Source: Priestia abyssalis
GTDB lineage: Bacteria; Bacillota; Bacilli; Bacillales; Bacillaceae_H
Reading direction: 5' to 3'
NCBI RefSeq assembly: GCF_002019595.1
Contig: NZ_KV917369.1
Span: forward strand, 220,458-284,457
Length of the DNA: 64,000 nucleotides
Shown here: positions 34,823 to 42,252 of the stretch, one piece after another
Numbering within the stretch: the first letter of the stretch is position 1
How the letters are laid out: each line of letters starts with the position of its first letter
Program-made: the position numbers and the translations under genes
The notes under the pieces: generated by a model
What the model was told of the DNA's origin: nothing
Database searches by the model: none
What the model saw: only the letters and a program-made list of their open reading frames with translations

Positions 34823-34866
34823 ACGGCTCAAAAGAAACCAACAAGTTCCTTTTGGGCCGTTTGTTG
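34823..34866 (+). terminator. Terminator after yhaP
   Basis: AACGGCTCAAAAGAAACC pairs with TTCCTTTTGGGCCGTT, followed by TGTTGT. It precedes the yhaM promoter region. Confidence 0.65.
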
Positions 34867-34966
34867 TAAAAAATCGTATTCTCTTCGCACATATGTTGTG
34901 TAAATGATCGTAAAAGCGTTATGCTATAAGTAAATATGATTGAAGCGATGCAGGGAGGGGACAACT

Positions 34967-35908
34967 ATGAAAAAAGGGATTGTCTATTATGAGGTGGGCG
35001 AGCAGGTAGATATATACTTACTCGTTAAGTCATCTACAAAGGGGATTGCGAGCAATGGAAAACCATTTTTGACATTAATTTTACAAGATAAGACGGGAGA
35101 AATTGAAGCGAAACTGTGGGATGCTTCTCCTGACGATGAAGGAAATTACGCCCCGCAAAAAATTGTACGGGTTGCTGGAGATATTATGAGCTACCGCGGA
35201 AGAAACCAGTTGAAAATCCGCCATATTCGTCCTGTACAGGCGAATGAAGCGGTCAACATATCCGATTTTTTAGAAACAGCGCCGATGAAAAGGGAAGAAA
35301 TGATTGAAACGATTACCCAGTTTATCTTTGAAATGAAGAACTCTAATATTCAACGTATTACCCGGCAACTTTTAAATAAATATCAGGCTGCTTTCTTAGA
35401 ATATCCAGCAGCTACGAAAAACCACCATGAGTTTGTATCCGGTTTGGCTTATCATGTGGTATCAATGCTTCAATTGGCAAAGGCAATCGCTGAACTGTAC
35501 CCATCCTTAAATCGTGACTTATTATATGCGGGTGTCATTTTGCATGATTTAGGAAAGGTCATAGAGCTGTCTGGTCCGGTATCCGCTTCTTATACCATTG
35601 AAGGGAATTTACTTGGCCACATTTCCATTATGGTAAGTGAAATTGGAAAGATGGCAGACGAGATGGGCATTGAAGGAGAAGAAGTGATGCTTCTGCAGCA
35701 TCTTGTGCTGTCGCATCACGGAAAAGCAGAATGGGGTAGTCCGAAGCCTCCTCTTATCAAAGAAGCGGAAATGCTTCATCTTATTGACAACATCGATGCA
35801 AAGATGAATATGCTGGATCGGGCACTCGAGCGGGTGAAACCAGGGGAGTATACAGAAAGAGTATTTGCGTTAGATAATCGAGCTTTCTATAAACCGACTA
35901 TTGAATAA
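34967..35908 (+). CDS. yhaM: 3'-5' exoribonuclease YhaM
   Basis: A 313-residue metal-dependent 3'-5' exonuclease. The N-terminal OB-fold covers about residues 15-95 ([19 protein letters not shown]). The HD domain follows with [15 protein letters not shown] and the metal-binding VILHDLGKV near residue 187; [16 protein letters not shown] supplies further ligands. Members degrade short RNA and DNA ends in the cytoplasm. ATG 34967 has GGGAGGGG 7 bases upstream, and the frame start at 34940 has none. The length is equal to B. subtilis YhaM (314 aa). Confidence 0.94.
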   Translation: MKKGIVYYEVGEQVDIYLLVKSSTKGIASNGKPFLTLILQDKTGEIEAKLWDASPDDEGNYAPQKIVRVAGDIMSYRGRNQLKIRHIRPVQANEAVNISDFLETAPMKREEMIETITQFIFEMKNSNIQRITRQLLNKYQAAFLEYPAATKNHHEFVSGLAYHVVSMLQLAKAIAELYPSLNRDLLYAGVILHDLGKVIELSGPVSASYTIEGNLLGHISIMVSEIGKMADEMGIEGEEVMLLQHLVLSHHGKAEWGSPKPPLIKEAEMLHLIDNIDAKMNMLDRALERVKPGEYTERVFALDNRAFYKPTIE

Positions 35909-35982
35909 GGCTTGTCATAAAATCTTTGATTCTTACATATATTGATGACAAATAGCAATGGAAAATCAGGGGGATGTTGAAG

Positions 35983-36177
35983 ATGCTTACATTACCTTTT
36001 TGGGTCTATTTAGTTGTCATGGGGATTTTTTTCAGCGGTTTTATGGCGATTCGCACAGGACAAAAGGAACGTGAAATCGATGATGTTTATATTGAAAAAG
36101 AGGGGCAGATTTACATTCAGCGTATGGAAGTAGAGCGTGAAAAAAGAAAACAGATCAACGAGAGCAGTTCCATGTAA
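35983..36177 (+). CDS. yhaL: YhaL sporulation-associated membrane protein
   Basis: A 64-residue protein with one N-terminal membrane helix (PFWVYLVVMGIFFSGFMAI) and a charged cytosolic coiled coil (DVYIEKEGQIYIQRMEVERE). It matches B. subtilis YhaL, which is linked to late sporulation. ATG 35983 has AGGGGG 9 bases upstream; the ATG at 35974 lies at the edge of that site. It lies between yhaM and prsA, as in B. subtilis. Confidence 0.85.
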   Translation: MLTLPFWVYLVVMGIFFSGFMAIRTGQKEREIDDVYIEKEGQIYIQRMEVEREKRKQINESSSM

Positions 36178-36209
36178 TTTGTTTGATTAAGATGGAATAA
36201 GAAAGGGAA

Positions 36210-36364
36210 TAAGGCCGTTTCATAAGCCTCTAATCAACTGAAAAAAATGAATTGTTACTGAAAAGGCCCCGTTACGAAATCCTTGCTTTTACTGGACTTT
36301 CATGACGGGGCCTTTCAGGAGGATGTGTCAAAAGAGTACTTGTTACCCTTTTGACACATCCTCT
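36210..36364 (+). repeat. Family C two-hairpin element (C2)
   Basis: The order is CGTTTCATAAGCCTCTAATC, then hairpin a (CTGAAAAGGCCCCGT with ACGGGGCCTTTCAG; loop ATCCTTGCTTTTACTGGACTT), then hairpin b (AGGATGTGTCAAAAG with CTTTTGACACATCCT). Hairpin b ends just before the prsA stop codon and probably terminates prsA on the minus strand and yhaL on the plus strand. Confidence 0.8.
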
Positions 36365-36368
36365 TTAT

Positions 36369-37226
36369 TTATTGTTGGGCTTCGGATGTTTCGAAAGCAT
36401 CTTTCAAGTCTTCGTCTTTCACTTCGACTTTAGCTGCCTTCATTTCTTCATCTACCGCTTTTTGAAGTTTTTCCGGATCAAGCTTTGAGCGTTTGATCTC
36501 TTTTTCCAGTTCCGCTTTCATTTTTTCGAATGATTCTAATTCTTTCTTGTCTGTTACTTTGATGATATGGTAACCAAATGAAGATTTAACCGGCTCACTT
36601 ACTTGGCCTTTTTTCAGCTTATAAGCGGCTTCTTCAAATTCAGGAACCATTTTGCCAGAGCCGAAGAATCCCAAGTCTCCGCCGTTTTCAGCAGAACCCG
36701 GATCTTGTGAATATTCTTTAGCGAGCTTAGCGAAGTCTTCGCCTTTATCCAATTTAGCTTTTACTTCTTTCGCCGTTTTTTCGTCTTGAACTAAAATATG
36801 GCTTGCTTTTACTTCAGGCTTTTTAGCATCGTAAGCTTCTTTTAGTTCCTTGTCTGTTACTTTAATATCCGCTGTTGCAGCCTTTTCACGAAGAAGATCG
36901 ATTTTTAGCATGCGTTTAACTTGGTCTACACCATTTTGCTGGATAGCAGCTTCAAATTGCTGTCCATACTGCTCTTTTAAGCTTTCAAGCTCTTGGTCGA
37001 CTTCTTTATCCGTTACTTTATATTTTTCGCCTAGAACCTTTTCATCCACTAAATCGCGGATGGTTTCATCGCCTAAACGATCTTTTAATGCGCTGTAAAG
37101 TTCATCTTTCGTAATGTTGCCGGCTTTTGTTTCGACGACTACTTCAGAGTCTCCGCCTCCACCATTACAGGCTGTAAGAGCGATCATACTTGCAGCTGTT
37201 GTTAATGCGATTAAGCCTTTTTTCAT
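36369..37226 (-). CDS. prsA: Foldase lipoprotein PrsA
   Basis: A 285-residue lipoprotein that folds secreted proteins at the outer face of the membrane. The signal peptide ends in LTACNGGG with the lipidated Cys at residue 20. An N-terminal chaperone region (about 30-130) is followed by a parvulin-type PPIase domain (about 133-225) with [34 protein letters not shown] and [11 protein letters not shown]. The C-terminal helix is lysine-rich. The length is close to B. subtilis PrsA (292 aa). It is a single-gene transcript ending at the C2 element. Confidence 0.96.
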   Translation of the reverse strand: MKKGLIALTTAASMIALTACNGGGGDSEVVVETKAGNITKDELYSALKDRLGDETIRDLVDEKVLGEKYKVTDKEVDQELESLKEQYGQQFEAAIQQNGVDQVKRMLKIDLLREKAATADIKVTDKELKEAYDAKKPEVKASHILVQDEKTAKEVKAKLDKGEDFAKLAKEYSQDPGSAENGGDLGFFGSGKMVPEFEEAAYKLKKGQVSEPVKSSFGYHIIKVTDKKELESFEKMKAELEKEIKRSKLDPEKLQKAVDEEMKAAKVEVKDEDLKDAFETSEAQQ

Positions 37227-37458
37227 TCTTCAAACAACTCCTACTTTCAATTTTTACTGACAGTATGCCCAAACGGCATCCATTAATATATCACATTCTC
37301 TCATTGTAACGAAAAGGTCTTGAAAATGAAAGTATTTCAATAATATCGCTTTGAAACAGCCTTTTACAGGATTTCATTATGATGCAGGACATTAGCCTAA
37401 ACGAAAGTTAGTGTTTTTGCATACGATGGAATATGAATCGATGAAGGAGGTGCTTGTC

Positions 37459-37551
37459 ATGTCTGGAGGATGCGGTTACAACAACGGGTTTGCGCTGATC
37501 GTCGTATTGTTCATTTTATTGATTATTGTTGGTGCTGCTTGTTTTTGCTAA
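37459..37551 (+). CDS. YjcZ family sporulation miniprotein
   Basis: A 30-residue protein of the YjcZ type: a Gly/Cys/Asn-rich start (MSGGCGYNNGFALIVV) followed by one hydrophobic helix (LFILLIIVGAACFC). AAGGAGGTG lies 6 bases upstream and a terminator follows 12 bases after the stop, so it is a clear independent gene. YjcZ-like proteins are made in sporulating Bacillus and sit in spore membranes or coat; no activity is known. Such genes are often missed for their size. Confidence 0.85.
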   Translation: MSGGCGYNNGFALIVVLFILLIIVGAACFC

Positions 37552-37562
37552 TCATTTAGAAT

Positions 37563-37598
37563 GCAAAAAGCGATGAAGACCGGCTTCATCGCTTTTTT
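37563..37598. terminator. Terminator after the YjcZ-like gene
   Basis: AAAAAGCGATGAAG, loop ACCGG and CTTCATCGCTTTTTT form a long stem; it also suits the convergent small membrane gene. Confidence 0.88.
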
Positions 37599-37601
37599 GC
37601 C

Positions 37602-37781
37602 TTATGTAAATAATACTTCCACATAAGATGAAATTAATAAAATAGTCATGAGAACATTTATGGTTCGAAAAACTTTCGGCTGTTTTTCTTCTGGAATTTC
37701 TTTTTGAATACATAATGTATTTGTTAATGTATTAATGTAAAATAAAATAAATAAAGCAAATGCAATGAAAAATATGGTCAT
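37602..37781 (-). CDS. 59-aa two-helix membrane protein
   Basis: A 59-residue protein with hydrophobic helices at about 2-19 (TIFFIAFALFILFYI) and 43-58 (VLMTILLISSYVEVLF), joined by a charged loop (QKEIPEEKQPKVFR). GGGGGAA lies about 8 bases upstream of the ATG at 37781. It faces the YjcZ-like gene across a shared terminator. I do not recognise the family; a B. subtilis counterpart may exist in the prsA-yhaI interval, but I cannot confirm it. Confidence 0.6.
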   Translation of the reverse strand: MTIFFIAFALFILFYINTLTNTLCIQKEIPEEKQPKVFRTINVLMTILLISSYVEVLFT

Positions 37782-38003
37782 TCAATATATTCCCCCAACA
37801 TCAAAATAATGAGCGGCACAGCTATATATATGAAGCTCACTGGTTATAAAGAGAAACAATGGTATGGAAAGACATACCTGACTATATTAACAATACCAAA
37901 AAAAAGTGGAAATAGATAGAATAAAGATAGAGCGGGAAAAGGATTGAATATTTCAAAAGGAGATTATACTCTGCTGTAGAGAGTAAAGGAGAAGAATAGC
38001 TCG

Positions 38004-38348
38004 ATGGAATCGTTGGAATCTCGTTTAAATCGTCTAGAGTTTTATTTTCAAATCGTATGGGAAAATACGAACTTAGACGGAAAACCATTTTATATGCTTA
38101 TCATCAAAAAAGAATTAACAAAGCAGGAAGTGGACGATATTTTCAATACTTGTGAAGAGTTGAGCAAAAAGTATGAGGAGCAAAAGGCGGAAGGTTTGAT
38201 TGACTATGTTCCGCTTCTTACACAATTTGTCGGTATGCTCACTCCCAAGATAGCCCCGCATGAAGCTGTCGATGCGCTTTTCAAACAGGGGCTATACAAA
38301 GAAATGATGAGAGAATTTTCAGAAATTATAAAACGGATAAGGGATTAA
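38004..38348 (+). CDS. yhaI: YhaI, DUF1878 family protein
   Basis: A 114-residue helical cytosolic protein of the YhaI family. Recognisable segments are [38 protein letters not shown] and [20 protein letters not shown]. It is convergent with hpr and the two stop codons overlap by 4 bases, an arrangement shared with B. subtilis. Function is unknown. The start has AAAGGAGAAG about 10 bases upstream. Confidence 0.88.
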   Translation: MESLESRLNRLEFYFQIVWENTNLDGKPFYMLIIKKELTKQEVDDIFNTCEELSKKYEEQKAEGLIDYVPLLTQFVGMLTPKIAPHEAVDALFKQGLYKEMMREFSEIIKRIRD

Positions 38349-38944
38349 TTGGGGATAATTTCTTCTTTTGTAATTTCAGCTTTCTCTTCTTTTTTAACCA
38401 ACTTTCCATTTTCTTCCATGAATTCTTGTTCAATATTATGAAATGAGCGTTCGAAAATGTCCATAAAGTCTTCTCCGTAAATTTTACGAATAACTGACAT
38501 TAACTCGATAAATTCAGGAAACTTCCCATAGATGTTCTTCAAAGGGAGAGAACCGCCAAATACTGAATTTTGAGAAGGGTCATAGTTTTCCATTATATCT
38601 AGTAAAATATTTTCTCCCTTGTCTGTCAGTTTGATGTACGTGTTCCGTTTGTCATTTTCTTTTTTGGAAAACTCTAATAATCCCCGTTCTTCCAATTTCT
38701 TGGAAAAGTTGAAGGCTGTGGAGACATGCATCACACCAAATTTGGCAATTTCGGAAATGGAAGCCCCTTTTAAATGGTAAGCAATCCATAAGATGTGGTG
38801 CTCATTGATATTGAGGTCATACGGTTTGATCCATTGCTGCCAATCCTTTTCAACAGTTTTCCAGAGTGCTTTGCTCAATTGAGCCATTCGCTGGCTAAAT
38901 AGCATCGCTTCTTTTAAATTCAACTCTTTTTCATCATTTTTCAT
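38345..38944 (-). CDS. hpr: Transition-state regulator Hpr (ScoC)
   Basis: A 199-residue MarR-family repressor that in Bacillus represses protease, peptide transport and sporulation genes during growth. The winged-helix core has [20 protein letters not shown], the recognition helix region [20 protein letters not shown], and the wing [17 protein letters not shown]. The C-terminal 60 residues are the ScoC-type dimerisation extension. It lies at its normal locus beside yhaI and yhaH. Confidence 0.95.
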   Translation of the reverse strand: MKNDEKELNLKEAMLFSQRMAQLSKALWKTVEKDWQQWIKPYDLNINEHHILWIAYHLKGASISEIAKFGVMHVSTAFNFSKKLEERGLLEFSKKENDKRNTYIKLTDKGENILLDIMENYDPSQNSVFGGSLPLKNIYGKFPEFIELMSVIRKIYGEDFMDIFERSFHNIEQEFMEENGKLVKKEEKAEITKEEIIPN

Positions 38945-39045
38945 TTCTCCACCTACTTTAACCTACTCAATTATTATTTATCTTCTATTATGCCAATAAA
39001 ATAAAAATTTATAAAGATATAAATTTACGAAATTTTTAAATTATA

Positions 39046-39076
39046 AAAGAGAAGGAGTATTTTCCTTCTCTTTTTA
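39046..39076 (-). terminator. Terminator after yhaH
   Basis: AAAGAGAAGGA, loop GTATT and TTCCTTCTCTTTTT form a stem just after the yhaH stop codon. T runs exist on both strands. Confidence 0.8.
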
Positions 39077-39081
39077 GTGTA

Positions 39082-39465
39082 TTATTTCTTTTTAGTATTT
39101 GTGTTTTGTACTTGTTGTTCAAGATTTGTTAATGAATGCTGAATGTCATCCAGGTGAGATTGGATGGCTTGCTGATGGGGAAGGGTACTTTGTTTCCATT
39201 CTGCTACGGATTGTGTGAGATCTTTCATGACATTTTTTACAATAGTATTGCTTGTCTCTGTTGTATGCTGAACTTGTTTTTTAACATCGTTTGTACGGCT
39301 TTTTAAATCGAACAATGTTTGTTCACTTTTTTCCTTGGCAATGTGTAATCGAGATCGCAGTTCTTTGCCAGAGTAAGGGGTTAATACAAGGATACCTGCA
39401 CAGGCAGCGATGCCGCCTGTTAAAATTCCTAATGTAAGAGACTTTCCACGCTTCATGTTTTTCAC
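39082..39465 (-). CDS. yhaH: YhaH, YtxH-type stress protein
   Basis: A 127-residue protein with one N-terminal helix (LTLGILTGGIAACAGILVL) followed by the YtxH-family motif TPYSGKELRSRL, then a long coiled coil rich in Gln, Thr and Lys (about 45-125). Members of this group belong to the general stress and sporulation response in Bacillus. Its place beside hpr fits B. subtilis YhaH. Function is unknown. Confidence 0.88.
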   Translation of the reverse strand: MKNMKRGKSLTLGILTGGIAACAGILVLTPYSGKELRSRLHIAKEKSEQTLFDLKSRTNDVKKQVQHTTETSNTIVKNVMKDLTQSVAEWKQSTLPHQQAIQSHLDDIQHSLTNLEQQVQNTNTKKK

Positions 39466-39516
39466 TCCTCTATATAAATTAGTACATATATGTTGTTATT
39501 TGTGCATAATGTTAAC

Positions 39517-39724
39517 TATATAGATCGATTTAGAAAATTCGACATGACCAAAGAACGGCCATGCCAAATTTTCTAGACCTAAGCGGCTGCCACCCCCCTT
39601 GCGGGGTTGGCGCCATCCGCATAGGTGAACCCTTGAGGGCGAATTCAAGTTGTCTAGATCATCGATTGTGATGCCTCTCGATTGAATGAAGATGTGTCGA
39701 GTTATTAAGTGGAATATATATAAG
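39517..39724 (+). repeat. Dispersed repeat family A, long form (A3)
   Basis: It starts TATATAGATCGATTTAG and ends AAGTGGAATATATATAAG. Hairpin I has the loop AAAGAAC; the second module TAAGCGGCTGCCACC to CCGCATAGGTG is complete, as in A1. The right arm of hairpin I carries uncompensated changes (GGCCATGCC), so this copy is partly decayed. Confidence 0.8.
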
Positions 39725-39857
39725 AGATTGTTCAAACAGTCCGGGAAAAATGATGGTTAAATCTCTGCGTCAGCTTACTGTTTGGGCTGCTCAAAGAGCA
39801 CCTCACATCGTTAAACTTCTCGGTCTTATTTGAATACCCATTAAAGGGGGATGAGAC

Positions 39858-40049
39858 ATGGCAGGAATGATTTTTGGATTGGCGGCACTGAGTATACTGT
39901 TATTATTTGGGATGTTCAATGCAATCAGAGCTACGCAAAAAACAGCATCTTATCCACCTAAACACATATTAAAAAAGAGAGCAGCGATGTTTGGGATTTC
40001 AGCGCTTGTGATTTTGCTCCTGGTCCTTACACTATATTATGTAACCTAA
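39858..40049 (+). CDS. Small two-helix membrane protein
   Basis: A 63-residue protein with two hydrophobic helices (MIFGLAALSILLLFGMFNAI near the N-terminus and MFGISALVILLLVLTLYYV near the end) and a basic loop (YPPKHILKKRA). AAGGGGG lies 9 bases before the ATG. It sits between repeats A3 and B1. No function is known; the shape suggests a small membrane-associated accessory protein. Confidence 0.6.
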   Translation: MAGMIFGLAALSILLLFGMFNAIRATQKTASYPPKHILKKRAAMFGISALVILLLVLTLYYVT

Positions 40050-40075
40050 TATGGGCTATATAAACATATGATTTT

Positions 40076-40286
40076 ATATTATAAATCCACATAAATAATT
40101 TAACACGGGCAAAGAACGCCCGTGTTAAATTATTTGCGCATAAGCGGCTGGCAAGCGCCCTTGCGGGTTCTTGCCAGCCGCTTATACGAAGACCTTTGTA
40201 GGCTTATTCGGGATAGAATAACAAAAAGGCGTAAATAGAGCAAGAAGCGGTGGCGAATGTTAAAAAATTAAATAGGACCTATATAT
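40076..40286 (+). repeat. Dispersed repeat family B, long form (B1)
   Basis: After ATAAATCCACATAAAT comes a perfect 18-bp hairpin (AAATAATTTAACACGGGC around the loop AAAGAAC), then CATAAGCGGCTGGCAAG with its complement through CAGCCGCTTA, then a tail ending TTAAAAAATTAAATAGGA. Architecture and loop match family A, but the stem sequences differ completely while remaining paired. The IS630 element begins at its right end. Confidence 0.78.
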
Positions 40287-40365
40287 ATAAGTTGAATTAA
40301 AGGATTACAATCACTCTCTGTTGAAGTATAAGGGTAACACTTACCAATGAACGGAGAGGAACGAG

Positions 40366-40887
40366 ATGACCCATTCACGTCAACATGAAATCGAAACCTT
40401 GCTTACAGCGATGAAAACGACCAAAGATAAACGAATGTATGAACGTTATCAAGCGATCTATTTTTATTTACAAGGCTACTCTAAAAAAGACATCACAACC
40501 ATGATTGGGCGTTCCGAAAAAACCATCTATAACTACGTGAATGCCTACGAAGAAAAAGGACTAGATGGCTTAACCATGGGACAATCACCTGGAGCCCCAC
40601 GCAAATTAACTCCCGACCAAGAACAGGAATTGGCTCAAGTGATTACGACCAAACTTCCCGTAGATGTTGGCTTCCCAGCTAAGCATAATTGGACGTTAAA
40701 GATCATTGCTTCATTTATCGAGAAAACATGGAACCAACCGTATACTCTTCGTGGTGTTTCTCGGCTTTTACACGATTTAGGCCTTAGTTATACCAAACCG
40801 ACTTATACGCTGGCAAAAGCGGACCCGTTGAAACAAAAAGAGTTTGTGGAAGAGACATTCCCTGCCTATAAAAAAACTCTTAAATGA
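40366..40887 (+). CDS. IS630 transposase, N-terminal frame
   Basis: A 173-residue frame with the helix-turn-helix domains of IS630 transposases: YEKFYLQGYSKKDI-like region (YFYLQGYSKKDITTMIGRSE), VNAYEEKGLDGL and a second HTH near WNQPYTLRGVSRLLHDLGLS. It ends at a stop codon just after the run of seven A at 40870-40876. A one-base slip at this run joins it to the downstream frame, giving a full-length transposase of about 345 residues. Confidence 0.85.
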   Translation: MTHSRQHEIETLLTAMKTTKDKRMYERYQAIYFYLQGYSKKDITTMIGRSEKTIYNYVNAYEEKGLDGLTMGQSPGAPRKLTPDQEQELAQVITTKLPVDVGFPAKHNWTLKIIASFIEKTWNQPYTLRGVSRLLHDLGLSYTKPTYTLAKADPLKQKEFVEETFPAYKKTLK

Positions 40888-41410
40888 GGAGATTGACCAT
40901 CTTCTCTTTCAAGATGAGTCGATGATTCGGGATTACCAAGCTCTTCAATACACATGGTTTTTAAAAGGCAAGCAGCGAATCATTCCGACTTATGGAAAGC
41001 ATCAGGGTGTCAAACTCATCGGTACACTTAATTATGAAACGGGAGATGTGCTTTGTGTAGAAGAAGAACGATACGATGCCGAAGCGTTTCTTCGTTTTCT
41101 TCAAAAGGTATTGAAACATTATCCAACCGGGAAAATTGTTATGGTGTTAGATAATGCCCGTATTCATCATGCGAAGCTGATTGAACCTTTTTTGCGTAGC
41201 CACCAACATCGTTTAGAATTGGTCTTTTTACCACCTTACAGTCCTGAGTTAAATCTCATTGAAGGATTATGGAAATGGCTCAAATCAGACGTGATTAATA
41301 ACCTTTTTTATTCCTCTGTCAAAGAGATTCGAAGAAATGTGCAAGCTTTTATTCGTGAGCTAAATGACTCCCCTAGAAAAGTGATTGATCGATTGTGTAT
41401 TCGATTGTAA
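40844..41410 (+). CDS. IS630 transposase, C-terminal DDE frame
   Basis: This frame carries the catalytic domain. The first Asp is in LLFQDESMI, the second in MVLDNARIHHA and the Glu in YSPELNLIEGLWKWLKSD. The listed start codon is probably not used; the part that matters begins at the A7 slippage run at 40870 (KKLLNEEIDHLLFQ). The stop codon is inside the right inverted repeat. The catalytic residues are intact, so the element may still be active if slippage occurs. Confidence 0.83.
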   Translation: MWKRHSLPIKKLLNEEIDHLLFQDESMIRDYQALQYTWFLKGKQRIIPTYGKHQGVKLIGTLNYETGDVLCVEEERYDAEAFLRFLQKVLKHYPTGKIVMVLDNARIHHAKLIEPFLRSHQHRLELVFLPPYSPELNLIEGLWKWLKSDVINNLFYSSVKEIRRNVQAFIRELNDSPRKVIDRLCIRL

Positions 41411-41426
41411 AAGATAAATTCAACTT

Positions 41427-41578
41427 ATATAGATTGATTTAGAAAATTCGACATGACCAAAGAACGGCCATGTCGAACTTCCTAAACCTAAGCGGATTCA
41501 AGTTGTCTGGATAATCGATTGTGAACGCTTCTTGATGGAACGGAGATGTTTCAAGTTATTAAGCGGAATATACATAAA
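41427..41578 (+). repeat. Dispersed repeat family A, short form (A4)
   Basis: It begins TATATAGATTGATTTAG directly at the IS630 right end and ends AAGCGGAATATACATA. Hairpin I has the loop AAAGAAC. The second hairpin module is deleted, leaving CCTAAGCGGATTCAAGTTG. Confidence 0.78.
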
Positions 41579-41604
41579 AAAGTCCGACTAACGTCGGACT
41601 TTTA
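41577..41604 (-). terminator. Terminator after trpP
   Basis: AAAAAGTCCGAC, loop TAAC and GTCGGACTTTT form a stem immediately after the trpP stop codon. Confidence 0.85.
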
Positions 41605-41607
41605 CTA

Positions 41608-42132
41608 TCAGGCTGAAACCTCAGTTTTTATACTCGTACGTTTTAATACATTTAAAACGATTGGATATACAACGACCATGACAATCGTATTCACAAGAGC
41701 TGCCGGTAAGACAACTACTTTGATAAGAGTGCTGAATTCACCTGGAAGGCCTACTAAAAAGAAAGCCGAAGATAAAAAGATAACCCCTGAAACGATTGTA
41801 CCAATAGCTGTTAACACAGCCGCTGCAGCTGTTGACTTAGCCAATTTCTTGACCGTCATTACTAAAGCGAAGAAAACCAAAGCTGTTACGGGCTTATCAA
41901 TCATATTGGCAATTTGACCGCCTGGGAAACTTGTTGTCAAAGCTGACATGGCCCCCGTCGTCAACCCCACCAATAAGACGCTCTTTAGGTTTGGGAATAA
42001 CAGAATGCCGAGAAACATCATCGTTAATAGCATATCAGGCTTCATCCCAAATAAAATAGGCGGTACTACAGTGTGCAGCACTGCTCCAATTCCTACTAAT
42101 AATGATAAGGACACCAACGTTTTTGTATTCAC
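41608..42132 (-). CDS. trpP: Tryptophan transporter TrpP
   Basis: A 174-residue membrane protein with about five helices, similar to the S component of energy-coupling transporters and equal to TrpP (YhaG) of B. subtilis. The loop LFGMKPDMLLTMMFLGILLF and the segment SFPGGQIANMIDKPVTALVF are typical. The start codon is GTG at 42132. Upstream are GAG/UAG triplets with exact 2-base spacing overlapping the ribosome site, so translation is expected to be repressed by tryptophan-loaded TRAP. It lies at its usual place between hpr/yhaH and serC. Confidence 0.92.
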   Translation of the reverse strand: MNTKTLVSLSLLVGIGAVLHTVVPPILFGMKPDMLLTMMFLGILLFPNLKSVLLVGLTTGAMSALTTSFPGGQIANMIDKPVTALVFFALVMTVKKLAKSTAAAAVLTAIGTIVSGVIFLSSAFFLVGLPGEFSTLIKVVVLPAALVNTIVMVVVYPIVLNVLKRTSIKTEVSA

Positions 42133-42162
42133 TTCTCATCTCTCCTCTTCTAAACTGAACTC
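42133..42162 (-). promoter_or_regulatory. TRAP-binding site over the trpP ribosome site
   Basis: On the minus strand the triplets GAG, CAG, TAG, GAG, GAG, GAG are each separated by 2 bases, and the GTG start codon continues the same spacing. This is the layout recognised by TRAP. The ribosome site (GAGGAGAG) lies inside it, so binding would block initiation. Confidence 0.85.
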
Positions 42163-42252
42163 TTTTTGTTTACAATCTACCAATAGTGCACTATTTGCCT
42201 ATTGCGTAAACTGTTAACGACATTATAACAAAAGTCCATGTAAATGTAAAAA

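Larger units (their letters stand above)
40287..41429 (+). mobile_element. IS630-family insertion sequence
   Basis: The element is about 1.14 kb and is bounded by imperfect 27-bp inverted repeats: left TATAAGTTGAATTAAAGG then ATTACAATC; right, on the complement, TATAAGTTGAATTTATC then TTTTACAATC. Both ends sit in TATA sequence, consistent with TA target duplication. It carries two overlapping transposase frames with all DDE residues present. It is inserted exactly between repeat B1 and repeat A4. Confidence 0.88.

Noticed and set aside
39496..39735. Minus-strand reading frame, with similar ones in the other A repeats (for example 51492-51725)
   Set aside because: They arise only from the repeat sequence and carry no ribosome site.
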